NCBI RefSeq assembly: GCF_963678635.1
Contig: NC_087070.1
Coordinates: 53,232,750 to 53,296,749, forward strand
DNA from: Symsagittifera roscoffensis
Taxonomy: Eukaryota; Xenacoelomorpha; Acoela; Convolutidae
Length of the DNA stretch: 64,000 nt
Direction: 5' to 3'
Positions within the stretch are counted from its first letter, which is position 1. Each line of letters opens with the position of its first letter. This document shows, one piece after another, positions 11,870-25,300 of this stretch. The notes below the pieces were generated by a model. That model was not told the origin of the DNA. It searched no databases and worked only from the letters and a program-made list of their open reading frames with translations. A program made the position numbers and the translations under genes.

Positions 11870-13880
11870 TACAGGGGCTCTAAAATTAGATCACATGGTT
11901 TTACACTGGTGGAATTTGCGCAACTCTAATGCAAGCTAGCTTCTTAATTTTGAATTTTTGAGACAAAAATTATAAGACCGTGCCTTTTTCGTTTGAAAAT
12001 AGAAAAACGAAAGTTTTCAAAATAAAGTCATTCTTTTTTCTGTTTTTTTCTGCATTCACTGGTTTTGAATTCTCTGTAGAATATATCCAACTATTGCCGC
12101 AAAAACGCATACGATAACCTAACCCAAAAAACACGACCAATCAAAGTTTTAGGCTGTTCAATTTTTTTCAGAAAAAAGCTTCTAATAATGAAATATGGCA
12201 AACTGTGACAGAATTTGATTTTACTGTGATTCAAAAAGACCATGGAAGAGAAAAACAGAAGAAATTATAACATTTTTTCAAAAACCAATAACCTAAAAAG
12301 TTTTTGTTTGCAGCAATTTTTCACACATAAAAAAAAACATTGAAAAATTCTCATTAGTTTGTGTTTCCACACTGCAGGGGCTCTAAAATTAGATCACATG
12401 GTTTTAATCTGGTGAAAATTGCGCAACTATAATGCTAGCTCGCAGTTTAATTTAAATTTTTTGAGTCAAAAAATTTTGAGTCCGTACCTTTGAAAATAGA
12501 AAAACGAAAATTTTCAAAATAAAATTATTCTTTTTGCTGTTTATTTTTGCATTCCTTGACTTTTTTCCAACTCTTTGTAGACTATAACCAAATATTGCCG
12601 CACTGCAAGTATGTATAAGATAACTTAACCCAAAAACACGACCGATCAAAGTTTTAGGCTGTTCAATATTTTTTTTAGAAAAAAGCTTCTAATTACAAAT
12701 ATGGCAAAATGTGACAAAATTTGATTTTATTGTAATTCAACAAGATCATGGAAGAGAAAAAGAGATGAAGTTAAAATTAAAAAAAAGCTGCAAAAAAATG
12801 TTTTTGTTCGCAGCAAATTTTCACACATCAAAAAAACAATTGAAAAATTTTCATTAGTTTGTGTTTCCACACTGCAGGGGCTCTAAAATTAGATCACATG
12901 GTTTTACACTGGTGGAATTTGCGCAACTCTAATGCAAGCTAGCTTCTTAATTTTGAATTTTTGAGACAAAAATTATAAGACCGTGCCTTTTTCGTTTGAA
13001 AATAGAAAAACGAAAGTTTTCAAAATAAAGTCATTCTTTTTTCTGTTTTTTTCTGCATTCACTGGTTTTGAATTCTCTGTAGAATATATCCAACTATTGC
13101 CGCAAAAACGCATACGATAACCTAACCCAAAAAACACGACCAATCAAAGTTTTAGGCTGTTCAATTTTTTTCAGAAAAAAGCTTCTAATAATGAAATATG
13201 GCAAACTGTGACAGAATTTGATTTTACTGTGATTCAAAAAGACCATGGAAGAGAAAAACAGAAGAAATTATAACATTTTTCAAAAACCAATAACCTAAAA
13301 AGTTTTTGTTTGCAGCAATTTTTCACACATAAAAAAAAACATTGAAAAATTCTCATTAGTTTGTGTTTCCACACTGCAGGGGCTCTAAAATTAGATCACA
13401 TGGTTTTAATCTGGTGAAAATTGCGCAACTATAATGCTAGCTCGCAGTTTAATTTAAATTTTTTGAGTCAAAAAATTTTGAGTCCGTACCTTTGAAAATA
13501 GAAAAACGAAAATTTTCAAAATAAAATTATTCTTTTTGCTGTTTATTTTTGCATTCCTTGACTTTTTTCCAACTCTTTGTAGACTATAACCAAATATTGC
13601 CGCACTGCAAGTATGTATAAGATAACTTAACCCAAAAACACGACCGATCAAAGTTTTAGGCTGTTCAATATTTTTTTTAGAAAAAAGCTTCTAATTACAA
13701 ATATGGCAAAATGTGACAAAATTTGATTTTATTGTAATTCAACAAGATCATGGAAGAGAAAAAGAGATGAAATTAAAATTTAAAAAAAGCAGCAAAAAAA
13801 TGTTTTTGTTCGCAGCAAATTTTCACACATCAAAAAAACAATTGAAAAATTTTCATTAGTTTGTGTTTCCACACTGCAGG
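11870..13880. repeat. Dimeric block (~1,002 bp) duplicated in tandem
   Basis: The two-monomer segment starting near 11,881 recurs at an offset of 1,002-1,003 bp. Both copies share rare variants: GCTAGCTTCTTAATTTTG, the shortened TTGCCGCAAAAACGCATACG, and TTTTGAGTCCGTACC. The main difference seen is one T in a T-run near 12,265 versus 13,270. Confidence 0.9.
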
Positions 13881-15119
13881 GGCTCTAAAATTAAATCACA
13901 TGGTTTTACACTGGTGGAAGTTGCGCAATTTTTATGCAAGCTCGCATTTTGATTTAAAATTTTTGAGTCAAAAAATTATAAGACCATATCTTTTTTTCGT
14001 TTCAAAATAGAAAATTGATAATTTTCAAAATGAAATCAGTCTCATTTCTGTTTATTTCTGCTTTCACTGGCTTTTTTCCAACTCTCTGTAGACTATATCC
14101 AAATATTGCAGCACTGAAAAGATGCATTAGATAACTTAACCCAAAAAACACGACCGATCAAATTTTTAGGCTATTCAAAAAAAACAATTTCGAAAAAAGC
14201 TTCTAATGATGAAATATGGCAAATTGTGAGAGAATTTGATTTTACTGTGATTCAAGAAGACCATGGAAGAGAAAAACAGAAGAAAATATAACATTTTTTA
14301 AAAAGCAATAAATTAAAAAACTTCACACATCAAAAAAACGCACATCAAAAAAAAACAATTGAAAATTCTCATTGGTTTGTGTTTCCACAATGCAGGGGCT
14401 CTAAAATTAGTTCACATGGTTTTACTCTGGTGAAGTTAGGCAATTTTAATGCAAGCTTGCATTTTGATATAAAACTTTTGAGTCAAAAAATTATAAGACC
14501 ATATCTTTTTTTCGTTTGAAAATCGAAAAATGAAAATTTTCAAAATGAAATTGTTCTTTTTTCTGCTTATTTTTGCATTCACTGATTTTTGCAACTCTCT
14601 GTAGACTTTATTTTATAACCAAATTTTGCCGCACTGCAAGTATGTATAAGATAATTTAATCCAAAAACACGACTGATCAAAGTTTTACGCTGTTCAATAT
14701 TTTTTTAGAAAAAAGCTTCTTATAATCAAATATGGCAAAATGTGACCAAACTTGATTTTAGTGTGATTCAAGAAGATCATGAAAGAGAAAAACAGATGAA
14801 ATTATAATTTTTTTAAAAAAAATAGTAATTTAAGAAACTTTTGTTCGCAGCAATTTTTCGCACATCAAAAAAACGATTGAAAAATTTTCATTGGTTTGTG
14901 TTTCTAAAATGCAGGGGCTCTAAAATTAGTTCACATGGTTTTACTCTGGTGAAGTTAGGCAATTCTAATGCAAGCTTGCATTTTGATATAATATTTTTGA
15001 GTCAAAAAATTATAAGACCATATCTTTTTTTCGTTTGAAAATCGAAAAATGAAAATTTTCAAAATGAAATTATTCTTTTTTCTGCTTATTTTTGCTTTCA
15101 CTGACGTTTTTCCAACTCT

Positions 15120-16690
15120 CTATAGACCAAATTTTATAACCAAATATTGCCGCACTGCAAGTATATATAAGATAATTTAACCCAAAAACACGACTGATCA
15201 AAGTTTTACGCTGTTCGATATTTTTTTAGAAAAAAGCTACTAATAATCAAATATGGCAAAATGTGACAAAATTTGATTTTATTGTACTTCAACAAAATCA
15301 TGGAAGAGAAACCATATGAAATTAAAATTAAAAAAAAAAACAGCAAATAAAATGTTTTTTGTTCGCAGCAAATTTTCACACATCAAAAAAAAACAATAGA
15401 AAAATTTTCATTAGTGTGTGTTTCCACACTGCAGGGGCTCTAAAATTAGATCACATGGTCTTACACTGGTGGAAGTTGCGCAATTCTTTTGCAAGCTCGC
15501 ATTTTGATTTAAAAAATTTTGAGTCAAAAAATTATAAGACCATATCTTTTTTTCGTTTGAAAATCGAAAAATGAAAATTTTCAAAATGAAATCATTCTTT
15601 TTTTCTGCTTACTTTGGCTTTCACTGATATTTTTCCAACTCTCTGTAGACCAAATTTTATAACCAAATATTGCCGCACTGCAAGTATATATAAGATAATT
15701 TAACCCAAAAACACGACTGATCAAAGTTTTACGCTGTTCGATATTTTTTTAGAAAAAAGCTACTAATAATCAAATATGGCAAAATGTGACAAAATTTGAT
15801 TTTATTGTACTTCAACAAAATCATGGAAGAGAAAAACATATGAAATTAAAATTAAAAAAAAACAGCAAATAAAATGTTTTTTGTTCGCAGCAAATTTTCA
15901 CACATCAAAAAAAAAAAACAATAGAAAAATTTTCATTAGTGTGTGTTTCCACACTGCAGGGGCTCTAAAATTAGATCACATGGTCTTACACTGGTGGAAG
16001 TTGCGCAATTCTTATGCAAGCTCGCATTTTGATATAATATTTTTGAGTCAAAAAATTATAAGACCATATCTTTTTTTCGTTTGAAAATCGAAAAATGAAA
16101 ATTTTCAAAATGAAATTATTCTTTTTTCTGCTTATTTTTGCTTTCACTGACGTTTTTCCAACTCTCTGTAGACCAAATTTTATAACCAAATATTGCCGCA
16201 CTGCAAGTATATATAAGATAATTTAACCCAAAAACACGACTGATCAAAGTTTTACGCTGTTCGATATTTTTTTAGAAAAAAGCTACTAATAATCAAATAT
16301 GGCAAAATGTGACAAAATTTGATTTTATTGTACTTCAACAAAATCATGGAAGAGAAAAACATATGAAATTAAAATTAAAAAAAAACAGCAAATAAAATGT
16401 TTTTTGTTCGCAGCAAATTTTCACACATCAAAAAAAAAACAATAGAAAAATTTTCATTAGTGTGTGTTTCCACACTGCAGGGGCTCTAAAATTAGATCAC
16501 ATGGTCTTACACTGGTGGAAGTTGCGCAATTCTTTTGCAAGCTCGCATTTTGATTTAAAAAATTTTGAGTCAAAAAATTATAAGACCATATCTTTTTTTC
16601 GTTTGAAAATCGAAAAATGAAAATTTTCAAAATGAAATCATTCTTTTTTTCTGCTTATTTTTGCTTTCACTGACATTTTTCCAACTCTCT
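15120..16690. repeat. Three near-identical 522-bp monomers
   Basis: Monomers with offsets of 522 and 521-522 bp share AAGTATATATAAGATAATTT, GTTCGATATTTTTTTAG and AAAAAGCTACTAATAATC, which do not occur together elsewhere in the array. The AAGCTACTAA form removes the HindIII site in these copies. They are a recent monomer triplication within an older array. Confidence 0.85.
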
Positions 16691-18017
16691 GTAGATTATA
16701 TTTTATAACCAAATATTGCCGCACTGCAAGTATGTATAAGATAGTTTAACCCAAAAACACGACTGATCAAAGTTTTACGCTGTTCAATATTTTTCTAGAA
16801 AAAAGCTTCTTATAATCAAATATGGCAAAATGTGACAAAATTTAATTTTTTGGTATTTCAACAAGATCATGAAAGAGAAAAACAGATGAAAATAAAATTT
16901 AAAAAAAAAGCAAATAAAATGTTTTTTGTTCGCAGCAAATTTTCACACATCAAATAAAACAATTGAAAAATTTTCATTAGTTTGTGTTTCCACACTGCAG
17001 GGGCTTTAAAATTAGATCACATGGTTTTACACTGGTGGAAGTTGCGCAATTCTTATGCAAGCTCGCATTTTGATATAAAATTTTTGAGTCAAAAAATTAT
17101 AAGACCGTATCTTTTTTTCGTTTGAAAATTAAAAAATGAAAATTTTCAAAATGAAATTATTCTTTTTTCTGCTTATTTTTGCTTTCACTGACTTTTTTCC
17201 AACTCTCTGTAGACTAAATTTTATAACCAAACATTGCCGCACTGCAAGTATGTATAAGATAATTTAACCCAAAAACACGACTGATCAAAGTTTTACGCTG
17301 TTCAATATTTTTTTAGAAAAAAGCTTTTTATAATCAAATATGGCAAAATGTGACCAAACTTGAATTTACTGTGATTCAAGAAGATCATGGAAGAGAAAAT
17401 TAGATGACATTATAATTTTTTTTAAAAAATCAGTAATTTAAGAAACTTTTGTTCGCAGCAATTTTTCGCACATCAAAAAAACAATTGAAAAATTCTCATT
17501 GGTTTGTGTTTCTACAATGCAGGGGCTCTAAAATTATTTCACATGGTTTTACTCTGGTGAAGTTAGGCAATTCTAATGCAAGTTTGCATTTTGATATAAT
17601 ATTTTTGAGTCAAAAAATTATAAGAATATATCTTTTTTTCGTTTGAAAATCGAAAAATGAAAATTTTCAAAATGAAATCTTTCTTTTTTCTGCTTGTTTT
17701 TGCTTTCAGTGACTTTTTTCCAACTCTCTGTAGACTAAATTTTATAACCAAATATTGCCGCACTGCAAGTATGTATAAGATAACTTAACCCAAAAACACG
17801 ACTGATCAAAGTTTTACGCTGTTCAATATTTTTTTAGAAAAAAGCTTCTAATAATCAAATATGGCAAAATGTGACAAAATTTGATTTTATTGTAATTCAA
17901 CAAAATCATGGAAGAGAAAAACAGATGAAATTAAAATTAAAAAAAACAGCAAATAAAATGTTTTTTGTTCGCAGCAAATTTTCACACATCAAAAAAAAAC
18001 AATAGAAAAATTTTCAT

Positions 18018-18424
18018 TAGTTTGTGTTTCCACACTGCAGGGGCTCTAAACTTATATCACATGGTTTTACACTGATGGAAGTTGCGCAACAATTTTAACG
18101 CGAGTTTTTTCTTACTCTCTGTAGACTATATACAAATATTGCCGCACTGCAAGTATGTATAAGATAGTTTAACCCAAAAACACGACTGATCAAAGTTTTA
18201 CGCTGTTCAATATTTTTCTAGAAAAAAGCTTCTTATAATCAAACATGGCAAAATGTGACACAATTTGAATTTATTGCAATTCAACAAGATCATGAAGAGA
18301 AAAACAGATGAAATTAAAATAAAAAAAAAAACAGCAAATAAAATGTTTTTTGTTCGCAGCAAATTTTCACACATCAAAAAAAAACAATTGAAAAATTTTC
18401 ATTAGTTTGTGTTTCCACACTGCA
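18018..18424. repeat. Short satellite monomer with ~115-bp internal deletion (also near 23,915 and 26,308)
   Basis: Here TTGCGCAACAATTTTAACGCGAG runs directly into TTTTTTCTTACTCTCTGTAG, skipping the stretch that normally holds the TTTTTCG hairpin, so the monomer is only about 406 bp. The same junction recurs in the monomers at about 23,915-24,295 and 26,308-26,690. Those two also lack the CTGCAGGGG box. The shared junction indicates one original deletion that was later copied to distant places in the array. Confidence 0.85.
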
Positions 18425-21400
18425 GGGGCTCTAAAACTAGATCAAATGGTTTTACACTGGTGGAAGTTGCGCAATTCTTATGCAAGCTCGCATTTTGATA
18501 TAAAATTTTTGAGTAAAAAAATTATAAGACCATATCTTTTTTTCGTTTGAAAATCGAAAAATGAAAATTTTCAAAATGAAATCATTCTTTTTTCTGCTTA
18601 TTTTTGCATTCACTGACGTTTTTCCAACTCTCTGTGGACTATATTTTATAACCAAATATTGCCGCACTGCAAGTATGTATAAGATAGTTTAACCCAAAAA
18701 CACGACTGATCAAAGTTTTACGCTGTTCAATATTTTTTTAGAAAAAAGCTTCTTATAATCAAATATGGCAAAATGTGACAAAGTTTGATTTTATTGTAAT
18801 TCAACAAGATCATGGAAGAGAGAAAACAAATGAAATTAAAATTTAAAAAAAAACAACAAATAAATTGTTTTTTTTTCGCAACAAATTTTCACACATCAAA
18901 AAAAACAATTGAAAAATTTTCGTTAGTTTGTGTTTCCACACTGCAGGGGCTCTAAAATTAGATCAAATGGTTTTACACTGGTGGAAGTTGCGCAATTCTT
19001 ATGCAAGCTCGCATTTTGATATAATATTTTTGGGTCAAAAAATTATAAGACCATATCTTTTTTTCGTTTGAAAATCGAAAAATGAAATTTTTCAAAATGA
19101 AATCATTCTTTTTTCTGCTCATTTTTGCTTTCACTGACTTTTTTCCAACATTTTGTAGACTATATTTAATAACCAAATACTGCCGCACTGCAAGTATTAT
19201 AAGATAATTTAACCCATAAACACGACTGATCAAAGCTTTACGCTGTTCAATATTTTTTTAGAAAAAAGCTTCTTATAATCAAATATGGCAAAATGTGACG
19301 AAAATTGATTTTATTGTAATTCAACAAAATCATGGAAGAGAAAAACAGATGAAATTATAATTTTTTTTCAGAAAATCAGTAATTTAAAATGTTTTTGTTC
19401 GCAGCAACTTTTCACACATCAAAAAAAAAACAATTGAAAAAGTTTCATTAGTTTGTGTTTCCACACTGCAGGGGCTCTAAAAGTAGATCACATGGTTTTA
19501 CATTGTTGGAAGTTGCGCAACTCTTATGTAAGCTCGCATTTTAATTTAAAATTTTTGAGTCAAAAAATTATAAGACCATATATTTTTTCGTTTGAAAATC
19601 GAAAATTTAAAATTTTCAAAATAAAATCATTCTTTTTTCTGTTTATTTTTGCATTCCTTGACTTTTTTTCAACTCTCTGTAGACTATATCCAAATTTTGC
19701 CGCACTACAAATATGTATAAGATAACTTAATCCAAAAAACACGACCGATGAAAGTTATAGGCTATTCAGTATTTTTTTAAAGAAAAGCTTCTAATAAAGA
19801 ATAATGGCAAAGTGTGAGAGAGTTTGATTTTACTGTGATTCAAGAAGACCATGGAAGAGAAAAACAGAAAAAATTTAAAAAATGTTCGAAAAAACAGTGA
19901 ATTAAATAGTTTTTGTTTGCAGCAATTTTTCACACATCAAAAAAAAAATGAAAAATTCTCATTAGTTTGTGTTTCCACGCTGCAGGGGCTCTAAAATTAG
20001 ATCACATGGTTTTACACTGGTGGAAGTTGCGCAACTCTAATGCAAGCTAGCTTTTTAATTTTAGATTTTTGAGTAAAAAAACTTCAAGACCATACCTTTT
20101 TCGCTTGAAAATAGAAAAATGAAAATATTCAAAAAAAAGTCAATCTTTTTTCTGTTTATATCTGCATTCATTGGTCTTTTTCCAATTCTCTGTAGAGTAT
20201 TTCCAAAAATTGCAGCACTGCAAAGATGCAAAAGATAACTTAACCCAAAAACACGACCAATCAAAGTTTTAGGCTGTTCAATATTTTTTTTTAGAAAAAA
20301 GCTTCTAATAATGGAATATGGCAAACTGTGACAGAATTTAATTTTACTGTGATTCAAAAAGACAATGGAAGAGAAAAACAGAAGAAGTTATTACATTTCA
20401 AAAAACAATAACTTAAAAAGTTTTTGTACGCAGCAATTTTTCACACATCAAAAAAAAACAATTGAAAAATTCTCATTAACTTGTGATTCCACACTGCAGG
20501 GGCTCTAAAATTAGATCACAAGGTTTTACTCTGGTGGAAGTTGTGCAACTCTAATGCAAGCTCGCAGTTTAGTATGAAATTTTTGAGTCAAAAAATTATG
20601 AGACCATTTATTTTTTAGTTTGAAAATCGAAAAAAGAAAATTTTCAAAATGAAATTATTCTTTTTTCTGTTTATTTTTGCATTCACTGACTTTTTTTCAA
20701 CTCTCTGTAGACTATAACCAAATTTTGCCGCACTGCAAGTATGTATAAGTTAACTTAACCCAAAAAAACACGACCGATCAAAATTTTAGGCTGTTCAATA
20801 TTTTTTTTCGAAAAAAGCTTCTAATAATGAAATACGGCAAAATGTGACAAAACTTGATTTTACTGTGATTCAACAAGATCATGGAAGAGAAAAACAGAAT
20901 AAATTATAACATTTTTTTTAAAAAACAATAAATTAAAAATAATTTTTTGTTTGCAGCAATTTTTCACACATCAAAAAAAAATTAATGAAAATTCTCATTA
21001 TTTTGTGTTTCCACGCTGCAGGGACTCTAAAATTAAATCACATGGTTGTGCACTGGTGGAAATTGCACAACTCTAATGCAAGCTCGCACTTAAATTTAAA
21101 ATTTTTGAGTCAAAAAATTTTAAGATCATATTTTTTCGTTTGAAAATCGAAAAATGAAAATTTTCAGAATAGAGTCATTTTTTTCAGTTTATTTTTGCAT
21201 TCACTGAAATTTGTCAACTCTCTGTAGAATTTATCCCACTATTGCCGCACTCCAAATATGTTTAAGATAATTTAACCCAAAAAAACACGACCGATCAAAA
21301 TCTTAGGCTATTCAAATTTTTTTTTCGAAAAAAGCTTCTAATAATGAAATATGGCAAACTGTGACAAAATTTGATATTACTGTGGTTCAACAAGACCATG

Positions 21401-22375
21401 GAAAAGAAAAACAGAAGCAATTATAACATTTTCTTTAATAAACAAAAATTTAAAAATTTTAGTTTGCAGCAATTTTTCACAAAAACAATTGAAAAATTCT
21501 CATTAGCTTGTGTTTCCACACTGCAGGGGCTCTAAAATTAAATCACATGGTTGTGCACTGGTGAAAAATGCGCAACTCTAATGCAAGCTTGCATTTAAAT
21601 TTAAAACTTTTGAGTCAAAAAATTATAAGATCATTTATTTTTTCGTTTGAAAGTCGAAAAACGAAAATTTTCAGAAAAAAGTCATTTTTTTTCTGTTTAT
21701 TTTTGCATTCACTGACTTTTTTCTAACTCTCTGTTGACTATGTTTGAATTTTTCCGCACTGCAAATATGTATAAGATAACTTAACCCCAAAAAACACGAC
21801 CGATCAAAATTAAAGGCTATTCAGTAATTTTTTTTAAAAAAACTTCTCCTAATGAAGTATGGCAAAGTGTGAGAGAATTTGGTTTTACTAAGATTCAAGG
21901 AGACCATGGAAGAGAAAAACAGAAGAAATTAAAACAATTTTCAAAGAAACAATGAATTAAAAAGATTTTGTTCACAGCAATTTTTCACACATCAAAAAAA
22001 AACAATTGAAAAATTCTCATTAGTTTGTGTTTCCACAAGTCAGTCTTTTTTCTGTTTATTTCTGCATTCACTAGCTTTTTTCCAAATCTTTGTAGAATAT
22101 ATCCAAATACTGCCGAGATGCATTAGATAACTTAACCCAAAAAACACGACCGATCAAGTTTTTAGGCTATTCGAAAAAAATTTTTTCGAAAAAAGCTTCT
22201 CATAAGGAAATATGGCAAACTGTGCAAAAACTTGATTTTACTGTGATTCAAGAAGACCATGGAAGGGAAAAACAGAAGAACTTAAAACATTTTTTAAAAA
22301 AAAACAATGAATTAAAAAGTTTTTGTACGCAGCAATTTTTCACACATCAAAAAAAAACAATTGAAAAATTGTCAT

Positions 22376-25300
22376 TAGTTTGTGTTTCCACACTGCAGGG
22401 GCTCTAAAACTAGATCACATGGTTTTACACTGGTAGAATTTGTGCAACTTTCCAATGCAATATTGCATTTTAGTTTAAAATTTTTGAGTCAAAAAATTAT
22501 GAAACCATATATTTTTTCGTTTGAAAATCGAAAACTGAAAATTTTCAAATTAAAGTCATTTTTTTCTGTCTACTGCTGCATTCACTGGCTTTTTTCTAAC
22601 TCTTTGTTGACTATATCCAAATATTGCCGCAATGCAAAGATGCATTAGATAACTTAACCCAAAAAACACAATCGATCAAAGTTTTAGGCTATTCAATATT
22701 TTTTTTCGAAAAAAGCTTCTAATAAAAAATTATGGCAAATTGTGAGAAAATTTGATTTCAATGTGATTCAAGAAGACCATGGAAGAGAAAAAAAGAAGAA
22801 GTTATAAAATTATAACTTTTTCCAAAAAGCAATAACTTAAAAAGTTTTTTTTTGCAGCAAATTTTCACACATCAAAAAAAAAACAATCGAAAAATTCTCA
22901 TTAGTTTGTGTTTCCACCATGCAGGGGCTCTAAAACTAGATCACATGGTTTTTGCACTGGTGGAATTCGTGCAACTGTAAGGCATGGTTGCATTTTATTT
23001 TAAATCTTCTGAGTCAAAAAATTATAAAACCATATAATTTTTCGTTTGAAAATCGAAAACTGAAAATTTTCAAAATAAAGTCACTCTTTTTCTGTCTACT
23101 TCCGCTTTCACTGATTTTTTTCCAATTTTCTGTTGGTTATATTCAAATACTGCGGCACTACAAATATGTATAGGATAAGTTAACCCAAAAAACACGACCG
23201 ATCAAAGTTGTAGGCTATTCAATATTTTTTTAGAAAAAAGCTTCTAATAATAAAATATGGCAAACTGTGACAGAATTTGATTTTACTGTGATTCAACAAG
23301 AACATGGAAGAGAAAAACAGAAGAAATTATAAAATTATAAATTTTTCCAAAAAGCAATAACTTAAAAATTTTTTTTTGCAGCAAATTTTCACACATCAAA
23401 AAAAATAATTGAAAAATTCTCATTAGTTTGTGTTTCCACGCTGCAGGGGCTCTAAAATTAGATCACATGGTTTAATACTGGTAGAAGTTGCGCAACTCTA
23501 ATGCAAGCTCGCAATTTAGTTTAAAATTTTTGAGTAGAAAAATTATGAGACTATATATTTTTTCGTTTGAAAATCGAAAAATGAAAATTTTCAAAATAAA
23601 ATTATTCTTTTTTTCTGTTTATTTTTGCATTCACTGACTTTTTTTCAACTCTCTGTAGACTATAACCAAATTTTACCGCACTGCAAGTATGTATAAGTTA
23701 ACTCAACGCAAAAAGTACGACCGATCAAAGTTTTAGGCTTTCAATATTTTTTTAGAAAAAGCTTCTATAATGAAATATGGCAAATATGGAAGAGAAAAAC
23801 AGAAGAAATTAAAATTAAAAAAATAACAGCAAATAAAATGTTTTTTGTTCGCAGCAATTTTTCACACATCAAAAATAAAACAATTGAAAAATTTTCATTA
23901 GTTTGTGTTTCCACTTTGCTCTAAAATTATATCACATGGTTTTACAGTGATGGAAGTTGCGCAACAATTTTAACGCGAGTTTTTTCTTACTCTCTGTAGA
24001 CTATATACAAATATTGCCGCACTGCAAGTATGTATAAGATAGTTTAACCCAAAACACGACTGATCAAAGTTTTACGCTGTTCAATATTTTTCTAGAAAAA
24101 AGCTTCTTATAATCAAATATGGCAAAATGTGAAAAAATTTGAATTTATTGTAATTCAACAAGATCATGGAAGAGAAAAACAGATGAAAATAAAATTAAAA
24201 AAAACAGCAAATAAAATGTTTTTTGTTCGCAGCAATTTTTCACACATCAAAAAAAAACAATTGAAAAATTTTCATTAGTTTGTGTTTTCACACTGTAAGG
24301 GCTCTAAAAATTGATCAAATAGTTTTACTCTGGTGGAAGTTGCGCAACTTTTTTGAAAGCTTGCTTTTTAATTTAAAAATGTTGAGTCAAAAAATTATAA
24401 GATCATATATTTTTTTTCGTTTGAAAATCGAAAAAGGAAAGTTTTCAAAATAAAGTCACACTTTTTTTTGTTTAATTTTGCATTCACTGACTTTTTTCCG
24501 CACAAATTTTGCCGCACTGCAAGTATGTATAATTTAACTTAACCCAAAAAACACGACCGATCAAAGTTTTAGGTTATTCAATACTTTTTTAGAAAAAAGC
24601 TTCTAATAATGAAATACGGCAAAATGTGACAAAATTTGATTTTACTGTGATTCAACAAGACCATGAAAAAAAAAGAAATTATAACAAATTTTTTAAAAAA
24701 CAATAAATTAAAAAGTTTTTGTTCGCAGCGATTTTTCAAACATCAAAAAAAAATTGAAAAATTCTCATTAGTTTGTGTTTCCACACTGCAGGGGCTCTAA
24801 AACTAGATCACATGGTTTTACACTGGTAGAATTTGTGCAACTTTCCAATGCAATATTGCATTTTAGTTTAAAATTTTTGAGTCAAAAAATTATGAAACCA
24901 TATATTTTTTCGTTTGAAAATCGAAAACTGAAAATTTTCAAATTAAAGTCATTTTTTTCTGTCTACTGCTGCATTCACTGGCTTTTTTCTAACTCTTTGT
25001 TGACTATATCCAAATATTGCCGCAATGCAAAGATGCATTAGATAACTTAACCCAAAAAACACAATCGATCAAAGTTTTAGGCTATTCAATATTTTTTTTC
25101 GAAAAAAGCTTCTAATAAAAAATTATGGCAAATTGTGAGAAAATTTGATTTCAATGTGATTCAAGAAGACCATGGAAGAGAAAAAAAGAAGAAGTTATAA
25201 AATTATAACTTTTTCCAAAAAGCAATAACTTAAAAAGTTTTTTTTTGCAGCAAATTTTCACACATCAAAAAAAAAACAATCGAAAAATTCTCATTAGTTT

